Shown: piece after piece, positions 1 to 10,000 of the stretch | Layout of the letters: the number at the start of each line of letters is the position of its first letter | How positions within the stretch are numbered: position 1 is the stretch's first letter | Assembly (NCBI GenBank): GCA_028583405.1 | Contig: JAPTMU010000112.1 | Coordinates: forward strand, 262,001 to 326,000 | DNA: 64,000 bases | From: Pogonophryne albipinna | Lineage: Eukaryota; Chordata; Actinopteri; Perciformes; Artedidraconidae | Direction of reading: 5' to 3' | Made by a program: the position numbers and the translations under genes | The notes under the pieces: generated by a model | The model's database searches: none | What the model was told of the DNA's origin: nothing | Seen by the model: only the letters and a program-made list of their open reading frames with translations

Positions 1-2503
1 CAGGTTGACCAGCCAGGAGGGAGTTGCAGTAGTCTAGGCGTGAGATGACGAGAGCCTGGACCAGAACCTGCGTCGCTTTCTGGGTCAGCTGGGGACGCAT
101 CCTCCTGATGTTGTAAAGCGTGTATCTGCAGCAGCGGGTTGTAGCAGCGATGTTTGCAGTGAAGGACAGGTTGTTATCTAGGGTCACACCCAGATTCCTT
201 GCAGTCTGAGTCGGGGAAACAACAGAGGTGCCGATGTTGATTGTTAGGTCAAGAGTGGAACAATCTTTTCCCGGAAGGAAAAGCAGTTCAGTCTTGTCAA
301 GGTTGAGCTTGAGGTGATGAGCAGACATCCACTGAGAGATGTCAGCTAGACAAGCAGAGATGCGTGCGACGACCTGGGTCTCTGAGCGGGGAAAGGACAG
401 AATTAATTGGGTGTCGTCAGCGTAGCAGTGGTATGAAAAACCGTGCGGGCTAATGACTGATCCGAGCGAGTTTGTGTACAAGGAGAAGAGGAGGGGACCA
501 AGAACAGAGCCCTGAGGGACCCCTGTAGTTAATTGACAAGGGTCGGACTCGGACCCTCTCCAAGTAACCCTGTAGGTGCGGTCTTTGAGGTATGAGGTGA
601 GGAGGGAAAGTGCAGAGCCTGAAACTCCAAGTTCTTGGAGAGTGCGAAGGAGGATCTGATGATTCACCGTGTCGAATGCAGCAGACAGGTCCAGCAGGAT
701 GATGACAGAGGAGAGGGAGGCTGCTTTAGCAGTGTGCAGTTCCTCAGTGACAGCAAGGAGGGCAGTTTCTGTGGAGTGACCTGCCTTGAAACCAGACTGG
801 TGCGGATCCAGAAGGTTGTTCTGATGGAGATAACAGGAGAGTTGTTTAAAGACAGCGCGTTCAAGTGTTTTAGACAGGAACGGGAGGAGAGCGACAGGCC
901 TGTAGTTTATAACATCAGACGGGTTGAGAGTGGGTTTCTTTAGGAGAGGGTTTACTCTTGCCTCCTTGAGACTGTTTGGAAAGTGACCAGAAGTTAGAGA
1001 AGTGTTGATGAAATGGGTGAGAAACGGTAGAATATCAGGAGCGATAGTCTGAAGGAGGTTTGAGGGGATAGGGTCCAGAGGACAGGTGGTAGGGTGGGCA
1101 GAGGTAATGAGGGTAAGAACCTCACTTGGAGAGAGAGGGGAAAAGGAGGTCAGTGTGTGGGTGAAAGGAGGGTCTGGTGACCCAGCGGTGAGTAGAGGTG
1201 AGTCAGAAAAAGAAGAGCGAATATCATCAACCTTTTTTTCAAAGTGGTTAACAAAGTCGCTTGACAGAAGGGAGGAGGGGGAAGGGGCTTTTGGAGGGTC
1301 CAAGAGGGTGGAGAAGATGGAAAATAGTTTTTTGGGATTGGAATAGGAAGATTGAATCTTATCTTGAAAGAAAGTGCTTTTTGCCTGTGAGATGGAAGCA
1401 GAGAAAGAGGAGAGGAGAGCCTGATAGGTTAGGAGGTCGTTACGGTGTTTGGATTTCCACCATTTCCGCTCTGCTGCCCGAAGGACGGTTCTATTAGCAC
1501 GCAGTGCATCATTTAGCCAGGGAGCAGGAGGGGACTGACGAGCCTGCCGAGATGTGAGAGGACAGAGAGAGTCCAGAGAGGATGAGAGAGTAGAGAGGAG
1601 AGTTTCTGCAGCAGAGTTTGGAGGCAGGAGTTGGAACGAGTCAGAGGAAGGGAGGGCTGAGAGCACCGATGAGGCAAAGGTAGAGGGGGAGAGGGAACGA
1701 AGGTTACGGCGGACAGGTGCAGGATGAGAAGAGATTAGTTTGTTATGTTTGGAAAGGGGTAGAGAGAATGAAATGAAGAAGTGATCGGATGTGTGGAGCG
1801 GGTTTACAGAGAGGTTAGAAGTAGTGCAGTTCCTTGAGAATATGAGATCAAGGACATTGCCAGCTTTATGAGTTGGTGGGGACGGAGACAGTGAGAAAGC
1901 AAAGGCGGTTAACAGAGATGTTAGTTCGTCTATCTTCCCTGTCTGGAGGTTGAAGTCTCCGAGAAGTACAGCGGGAGGGCCAGTTTCAGGGATGTGTGAG
2001 AGGAGATTATCTAATTCCTCCAAGAAGTCCCCCAAGGCACCTGGTGGTCGGTAGAGAACAACAATGGTTAATTGTATAGGATGGATTACTGTGACGGCAT
2101 GGAATTCAAAGGTGGAAGGAGTGAAGTTAGGTAGCTTGAAGAGGGAAAAGCTCCATTTGGGAGAGAGCAGGAGACCAGTGCCACCTCCTCTGCCAGTGGG
2201 TCTGGGTGTATAGGAGAAGGAATATGCTGTGGAGAGAGCTGCTGGGGTGGATGTGTTGGATGGAGTAATCCACGTCTCAGTGAGAGCAAGGAAATCCAGA
2301 GACTGCAGGGAAGCGTAGCCAGAGATGAAGTCAGCCTTAGGAACAGCTGACTGGCAGTTCCACAGGCCGCCTGAAACTAGATGTTGGATGTCAGTGGAGC
2401 ATGTGGGATAGACGAGAGCAGGCCGGTTATATCGATTACGAGATACACGGGGCCAGTGATAATTGCGAGAGGACACATGAACAGGAATGGAGAAAATACA
2501 CAT
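1..2503 (-). CDS. LINE ORF2-like endonuclease/reverse transcriptase, intact but cut by window edge
   Basis: Reading the minus strand from the ATG at 2503-2501, one frame stays open to base 2 of the window (about 834 codons) with no stop. It encodes an APE-type endonuclease (LTETW near codon 76, LGDFN, TSDHF) followed by a reverse transcriptase: [20 protein letters not shown] near codon 661 and the catalytic CYADDTQL box at about 413-427. It then reaches [10 protein letters not shown], typical of the C-terminal part of L2/CR1-type elements. I checked frame continuity at six points (about 2500, 1781, 1457, 1200, 518 and 413). The 3' end and UTR lie beyond the left edge. The open frame implies a young insertion. 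L2/CR1 superfamily placement is inferred from motifs. The element lies in the intron upstream of the first visible wasl exon, in antisense orientation to the gene. Confidence 0.85.
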   Translation of the reverse strand, partial: MCIFSIPVHVSSRNYHWPRVSRNRYNRPALVYPTCSTDIQHLVSGGLWNCQSAVPKADFISGYASLQSLDFLALTETWITPSNTSTPAALSTAYSFSYTPRPTGRGGGTGLLLSPKWSFSLFKLPNFTPSTFEFHAVTVIHPIQLTIVVLYRPPGALGDFLEELDNLLSHIPETGPPAVLLGDFNLQTGKIDELTSLLTAFAFSLSPSPPTHKAGNVLDLIFSRNCTTSNLSVNPLHTSDHFFISFSLPLSKHNKLISSHPAPVRRNLRSLSPSTFASSVLSALPSSDSFQLLPPNSAAETLLSTLSSSLDSLCPLTSRQARQSPPAPWLNDALRANRTVLRAAERKWWKSKHRNDLLTYQALLSSFSASISQAKSTFFQDKIQSSYSNPKKLFSIFSTLLDPPKAPSPSSLLSSDFVNHFEKKVDDIRSSFSDSPLLTAGSPDPPFTHTLTSFSPLSPSEVLTLITSAHPTTCPLDPIPSNLLQTIAPDILPFLTHFINTSLTSGHFPNSLKEARVNPLLKKPTLNPSDVINYRPVALLPFLSKTLERAVFKQLSCYLHQNNLLDPHQSGFKAGHSTETALLAVTEELHTAKAASLSSVIILLDLSAAFDTVNHQILLRTLQELGVSGSALSLLTSYLKDRTYRVTWRGSESDPCQLTTGVPQGSVLGPLLFSLYTNSLGSVISPHGFSYHCYADDTQLILSFPRSETQVVARISACLADISQWMSAHHLKLNLDKTELLFLPGKDCSTLDLTINIGTSVVSPTQTARNLGVTLDNNLSFTANIAATTRCCRYTLYNIRRMRPQLTQKATQVLVQALVISRLDYCNSLLAGQP

Positions 2504-2588
2504 GATTATAGCATGAGGGGCTAAACAACCAAATAAAATAATTGGCGGAGCCAGAACACCAGTGTCTGGACAAATTGTTCCTTTAAAG

Positions 2589-3531
2589 CAGGGGTGGGGA
2601 ACCTCCGGCCCCCGGGCCGTATACGGCCCGCGAGACCATTTGGTGTGGCCCTCGAGGTAATTTATAAACACACGCAAAAAAGAAAAAAATTAAAGAAAGC
2701 TAGACCGCAAAATAATTAAACAAGTGAGTGCCTGTTTTTCCTGGCCAAGGTCAGGGTCCTTGAACACAACACAAGCCTAACGTGTCATCACGTGGTATAT
2801 GTCTCGTCTGACAGGGGTGCAGTTCTGACGGGGAGCACCAGAACGCAGCTCCGCTGCGGCACTTCCAAAAATTGCAGAACCCATAAGGAGCCGTACACAT
2901 GCTGCAGTTTTTGCGTGGCTGTGTCTTTAGTTGAAAGCCCAGCGGCGATCTGTTCATCTGTCATACTGGTCAATAACTTTGTTGTTATTAGCATCTGGTT
3001 AGCTAGCTATGCTAACTAATATAAAAAGCTTTTTCTATAACCAGTGAGGTAAAGGCACATCTTTATATGAAAATCTGCTTACAGTTCTGTTCCATCTGGG
3101 TGTTGAGAGATGTATCCATAGATCTCCTATCGTGCTCTCAAAGTGCACCAGATTGATGCTTTAAACTTCAACATTTAAAAAACAATCTTCCCGGGGGAGC
3201 ATGCCCCCCCGGACCCCCCTAGAGGAGGTTAGGTCCCCCCCCCACTTAAATCATGTTCACATGGATAGGAGTCTAAATACATTTGCACACATCTTGTGTC
3301 CATATCTTTCTGTTTGGGTGGTCATGCCACAACCGTGCACGTGCATGCGTGAGTCATGGCAAGATATCTGGATTAAGAGGTTGCTTTTTCTTTGCACAGC
3401 ATGAAAGAAAGGTGAAATGAGTGGGCTGTAATTTTAGTATTTTTAAGCAGAGGTCAATAATTTGTACGGCCCTCGGAGGATGTTGAAAACATTGAAATGG
3501 CCCTTGAGAGGAAAAAGGTTCCCCACCCCTG
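2589..3531. mobile_element. Non-autonomous hAT element with perfect 8-bp TSD
   Basis: The element starts CAGGGGTGGGGAACCT and ends with its reverse complement (AGGTTCCCCACCCCTG). It is flanked on both sides by the identical octamer CTTTAAAG (2581-2588 and 3532-3539), the size hAT transposases generate. The terminal GGCCC-rich stretch is typical of fish hAT-Ac MITEs. The internal short open frames show no recognisable transposase. It sits in a wasl intron. Confidence 0.9.
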
Positions 3532-3689
3532 CTTTAAAGTCATAAAGCTCTTTACTCGTTATCAGCTTTCTTTTTCCATTAGTTTAGCAAACTTCAATAC
3601 GCATATACTCGTCAGTGACAAGACTAACTACATGCTTGTACCAGTAGATGTTACCAGTGTGTGTGTTTTTAAATTGGTGTGTGTTGCAG

Positions 3690-3843
3690 CTGAACAACCT
3701 GGACCCGGAGCTGAAGAACCTGTTCGACATGTGCGGCATCTCTGAGGCTCAGCTGAAGGACAGAGAGACGTCAAAGGTGATCTACGACTTCATCGAGAAG
3801 AAGGGAGGAGTGGAGGCCGTGAAGAACGAGCTGAGGAGGCAGG
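3690..3843 (+). CDS. wasl: wasl exon: end of GTPase-binding/autoinhibitory domain
   Basis: The acceptor is TGTGTTGCAG before 3690 and the donor is CAGG|GTGAGG at 3843/3844. It encodes 51 codons plus one base, from LNNLDPELK to NELRRQ, a stretch highly conserved in N-WASP. The next exon supplies CT to complete an Ala codon and open the proline-rich region. Confidence 0.95.
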
Positions 3844-3970
3844 GTGAGGACAACACACTCACACACGCACAGACACACACACACACATGGACAACACACT
3901 CACACACACGCACAGAGACACACACAGAGACTCACACAGACATACACACAGACAGACACACATACACACA

Positions 3971-4013
<43 letters not shown>

Positions 4014-7000
4014 TCATACACACACACACTCTCAGAGGAGCCCTTTGATGTGTCAGACTGATCTTGAGTAATAATGAAATAATGATAAAACCCCTTAAAT
4101 ATGTGGTAAAAAAAGTTGAGTTTTATGGCGCATTTCCACTACAGCGCGGTGTAAGCGTGCCGTGCCCGACCTGTTTTTGGTTGCGTTTCCACTAGGCGTA
4201 GTTCCGGCTACCGGGTACTATTTCACCGTTTTTCTGGCTCTCCAAAATCAAGGTTCTTTCCGGGCCAACAACCGGGCTGAGTATGCTAAACTAGTCAGAG
4301 AATCGCTGGCAACTACAACAAAATGAACATATTTTACCGTGATTTAATTGTAATACACGTTTCAAAATGATGCCGAAGTAACAACATACTGATACCGGTT
4401 AGTAAAGACCATGAATTAATGCTTTGACAAGTCTGCAGACAGACGGCAGGCGGAAAACTTTTTAAAATGCGTGTTCTCTGAATGGAGATCGGCTAAGCTA
4501 ACGCAGTATATGCTCCGACCGTCCACACTCACAACAACGGCCTACAGACATAAATAAACCAGCGACTGTATTCTCCATGACACAGACAGTCTGTGGTTTG
4601 TACTTGTTTCACTTTTGTCTAGTTTCTGAACAGATATGAGGAGCTGTGAGCTCTGAGTGCTAAGAGCTAACGGCTGATGTTGCTTTTCTCTGGTTCTCAT
4701 TGAAGATGACGTCACGGCTCCGCCTACACTGCGTTACTATAGTTACTACCCAAGCTACTAAACTGTAATGGAAACACAGCATAAAGTGAGCCAGTCCTAA
4801 CGAGGCCTAGCGAGGCCTAGCCATACCGTACTAAGCCGAGCGAGGCCCTGCAGTGGAAAAGCGCCATTAGACTCACAAGACCGCTGGCTAATTAGCTCTG
4901 ATGCTAAAAACAAGCATGATTTTGTTAGCATTCAATGGCTCAAGGTTATATGCTAGGGATGTAACGATACCAAAAACTCACGGTACGATAATATCGCGAT
5001 AACAAGTCCACGGTACGGTATTTATCGCGATATTGAATAATAAAGGGAAAACATTTTTCAATTTCAATTTTTTTTTTTCAATAAAAAATGTTTTTACTCG
5101 GAAAATGTTTCTTTATTAAATAATACATCTGATTTGTACAGCATTTTAGTAGGATAGGGGTATTTTAAAGTGTCAAAAACAAAGTGACAGTAACAGAATG
5201 GAACAAGAAAACCAGTGTTTTTGTACCTATAGTACTACCAAACAAAGTAGGCCTTTTCTTTATGCCACTGCATCTCACAAATAAACGAGGACATTTAATA
5301 ATCAGACCCTGCAATAAAATAAATCAAGTTTCACTTTAGTTTTTCAAGTAACTCAACTCAAACTCACGAGTCACTCACTCAGCATCATCAGACAGGTTTT
5401 TAGGAATATGAGAATGTCCACATTTCCAGGTATTTATAAACTGGGATGTTTGGGCATTTACAATATCCCCTGCTCTGGAAAAAACTCTCTCGCTTGGTCC
5501 TGATGTTGCTGGGACAGCAGTGGTCGCGTTAACCGAATATTTTATTTAACAATGACGGAAAAATCTGAAAGCAGTCTGTCATTTTGACAGATTAGAACAA
5601 ACTCGGAACAGCGCCAACGTTTCCCCGCAGCGAGGCTCTGGTGTTATGCCGTGTTATGCATGCCCTCCAAAAGGAAATGATATAGTTTCCAAACCGTACT
5701 TTGCCGTACAGATCCATACATGTCTGGGAGGTTTTGCTTTACGCTGTGCGCGCTCCCGCGAGGTGCATGCACACACGGCATAACACCGCCCCCCCCCCCC
5801 CCGTTGACAGTTCACGAGCGTGCTCTCTCGTGAACTGTTCAGACCCGACGGGTAATAAGGGATTATGACGGATATTTTACGATCCTGTCTGTCAAAATGA
5901 CGGACAGCGAAAAAGTCTAACGCCACCTCAGTGGGACGGAGAGATATGCTTTGGCCATGGGTGACAGCAGTGGGTCAAACTGTGCATTGTCTCTCCACCA
6001 CTTCAACAACAATACAGCTTTTGCCAAGAAGGTGAGGCTTATTGACAGGGCGAGATATAAATATACTGTTGGTACTTGTCAATGTCTCTAGGTGTGTAAA
6101 TGTAGCCATGTAAATATGATGTCCTTTTGTGTTCTGTTGTTTTATGTTCATGTTGTAACCTACTTGCTGCCATGTTGGACAGGTCTCTCTTGAAAAAGAG
6201 ATCGATGATCTCAATGGGACCATCTGGTTAAATAAAGTTTAAAAAAAAAAAAAAAATCGCGGTACATTTTGTCAGTCTCACGACGGTATTGAGACGTTTA
6301 TTTACCGCGATATTCGGTATATCATTCAAGCATGAAAATCACTCACCTTTCGGCGAAATTCGCCGTTTTGAATCCAAAATAGGTCGTTTGTGTGATTCAT
6401 GTAGATCTGCAATAAAAATATTTTTGGGTTATGGGGGGGGGGGGTCTGGGTCCCGGAGTAATCTGCGGCCGCGAGCTGTTATGTGCCATCATAACACGCA
6501 TGGTGTTCTTTTTGTATATATTATAATGCAGCGCGAGCTGTGTGCTCGAGTCTTCCTGCCTGTCGGCTCTGCTGCTCCGCGATGATGGTCTAGCTTCAGC
6601 AGCCACATTACCTACGGGTGCGTTCGTTAATATTAATTGTGCGGTCCGGAGTCACTGTGGTACAGACTGGACCGCTGGTGAACAGCTGTTAGAACGGGCC
6701 GTTCAGGTGTTCAGAGCAGAGCTCCCTGTCGGAGCAGCAAAGCGCGATGTGCACTTAAACGTTTTTCTGTCGCAATATTATCGTTGAGCTGGCTAACTAG
6801 CATACATTGTCACTATCTGCTAACGTTAGCTTTAGCCTTCGTTTTCTAATAGTTTTTTTTTCATAGGCTATAAACGGAGGTGGTATAAGTATAGATCTTG
6901 TACTTGAGTAAAAGTAGAAGCACTCAGATCTTGTACTAGAGTAAAAGTAGAAGTACTCAGATCTTGAACTTGATTAAAAGCAGAAATACTCAGATCTTGT

Positions 7001-10000
7001 ACTTGATTAAAAGTAGAAGTACTCAGATCTTGTACTTGATTAAAAGTAGAAGTACTCAGATCTTGTACTTGATTAAAAGCAGAAATACTCAGATCTTGTA
7101 CTTGAGTAAAAGTAGAAGTACTCAGATCTTGTACTTGAGTAACAGTAGAAGTACTCAGATCTTGTACTTGAGTAAAAGTAGAAGTACTCAGATCTTGTAC
7201 TTGAGTAAAAGTAGAAGTACCAGAGTGTAGGAATACTCTGTTAGTAAAAGTACTGCATTCAAAATGTTCCTCAAGTAAAAGTAGAAAAGTATTCTCATCA
7301 AAATATAGTGGAAATAGCGACAGTAAAAGTAGTCGTTGTGCAGATTGGTCCATTTCAGAATAATATATATGATATGTTTTATAATGATTGATCATGAAAG
7401 TGTTCTCAAAGCTGGTGAAGGTGCAGCTAGTCTGAATGACTTTGTAGACTGCAGGGTAGCTGGTGGATTTACTCCAGGTGGAACTAAAGTCTGATTTAAC
7501 ACTTGATTAGATTTCACATCATTCATCCACATCTGTAAAGTAACTAAAGGTATTAATACATGTAGTGGAGTCAAAGTACACCATTTACCTCTGAACTGTA
7601 GAGGAGAAGAAGAACAAAGTAGCAAAACATTGAAATACTTAAATAAAGTACAAGTATCTCAAAATTGTACCCAAGCAGTACTTGAGTTTATGAATCTAGT
7701 TACTTTACACCAGATGCCATAAAGATATAAAGACTAAGCCTTGCACAGAGGCATGACAATAGATTTTCAAAATGCTCAACAGTGCTGCCAAAATTATAAA
7801 CTGACTGCTACACAATTAAAATAAATGCTTTTATATATTTCTATTAGATGTGACTCTTTAGCGTTTCTGTTATTATTACCTGCTGCTTTAGTTGTTTTGA
7901 CTGCTAACATCCTGTTATTCCTCATTTTAAAGCCGATATTCCGTGGGGTCAGGGGCTCGGGTCCTTGTCACCTTTTCCATACCTGATGAGTTTGCATCCC
8001 TGATAATACTTAGTAAGGAGGCCATAATATTTTTGACTCATGGCTGAAGTTAAGTTTCTCCAGCTCTCCCCAGGTTGGCAAAAAAATGCATCTCAAAATG
8101 CATCAGATTGATGCTTTAAAATATGGAATATTCAAAATGTTCTTCCCGGGGAGCATGCCCCCGGACCCCCCTAGAGGGATAATATCCTTCTCACCTTTTT
8201 CACCCCTGACCCGTTTTCATGCCTGATCATTACATCCCTATTATATGCAATATCAGATCGAATGAAGAGGCAAACTTAAAACCATAAAAATAATATTTAA
8301 GATCAGATTTATAATAGTGGGTTAAAGAGGAAAAAACGCTTATTATGTTCATGCTGATATCAGTGAGGAAGCAGAGAGAGGAATGAATGTGGGGGAGAGA
8401 AACTCCATCTGCAGGGAACACAGGGAGTTTAGCCTTTGCAGACCATTTACATGCACTAAAACCTATAAAACACTATAGGAAAGGTAAAAGGAGAACAGGG
8501 CCCCTTTTTTAATATCTATGGCAGGGATGGGCAACTTGGATGGTGGTGGGGGCCAAATAATTTATGTTCTGGCCACCAGGGGGCCGCAGATTCACTTGGA
8601 ACACACACACACAAATTAGTAGTAGTGGCGGCTCAAGTTGCTAACTTTCATTTCAGCAACGGTCTGCAAACATACTCAACATTGTGGTTTACCCCTGAAT
8701 TCAATGAAAAGATATTCTTTCTCCCGCTTTTCTTGGAAAACACGATTTTCCTCAGATACCTTTCTCTTGCTCATGCTGACATCCACAGGGGGCTGTGCTC
8801 ATATGTGACCCGCTCTATCGAAATCAGTCGGGAGTCACAACGGCTCATTTCAAAATAAAAGTGGATTTGTGTAAACTAGTTTTTCGGGGTTTGGGTGTTT
8901 TGTTTGATTTTAAATAAACAAAGTCTTGGCTTTCAGAATATTAAACTTGTTTCGGCAAATTCAGATGATAAATGCAACCTTGAAGCTTGTGACGGCATAA
9001 TTACAAGCGGAGAACGGAGTAACTTAACGTCACAGCAGGCATAACAACAGCCGGTGTTTCTTGTGAGTGTTTCTCCGGGAAACAAACACAATACACACAA
9101 ACGCGTCACAGATTCTTTCACGGTATTTGGCTGCCGAACAAAATCACGTAGTATCAGTACTAAAAGTAAAAAAAAATCAAAATATTTATTTTTTATTAAT
9201 TACGCCTCACGGCCCCCTGTCCGCCTTTTGCCCATCCCTGATCTACGTTGCTGAAGTATATGTAACACCCTGTGGTTAAATGACATGTAGAAACACTGAA
9301 GGTTAACGGTATTTTTCTCTCTTTTCTCCCCCACAGCTCCCCCTCCCCCTCCCTCTCGTGGCGGCGGCCCCCCTCCTCCTCCTCCTCCTCCTCATCATCA
9401 CAACTCCTCGACTCCTCCCCCTCCCCCTCCCCCCCCATCCAGAGGGGGTCGTGGTGCCCCTCCTCCTCCCCCTCCGTCCAGAGCCCCGGCCTCAGCTCCT
9501 CCCCCTCCGCCTCCCACCAGACCGGGAACTCTTGGAGCTCCGCCTCCTCCTCCTCCCCCCAATAGAGGAGGTCATCATCAACCCCCTCCTCCTCCCCATC
9601 ACCACCACCAACAACAACAACAAACGCAACAACATCAACCTCCTCCTCCCCCACCTTCCTCTCACTCCTCTTCCTCCCCACAAGCCCCGCCCCTTCCCCC
9701 TCCCCCAATGTCCCAGCAGTCTCCAGTTGGAGGTGGAAATGGCGGTTTTTCTCCATCACAACCTCCTCCTCCTCCACCTCCTCCTCCACCTCCAGGCCCT
9801 CCTCCCCCTCCAGAGTTGGACGGAGGTGTTTCGGGAGGAGGAGGAGGAGACTCCCCTAAATCTCCCGGAGAGAAGACGGCGCTTTTGGACCAGATCCGAG
9901 GAGGAACGCAGCTGAAGAAGGTGGAGCAGAACAACCGAGCGCCGGCAACTGGAGTGGGGAGGGACGCACTGCTGGACCAGATCCGACAGGGGATGAAGCT

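Noticed and set aside
3844..4071. His/Thr-rich proteins near 3850-4060
   Set aside because: Products of a (CA)n microsatellite beginning right after a splice donor.
9196..9915. Long Glu/Gly-rich (minus) and Leu/Pro-rich (plus) open frames over the wasl polyproline exon
   Set aside because: They are alternative-frame and antisense readings of a compositionally biased CCT-rich exon. The true frame is fixed by splice phase and WH2 motifs.
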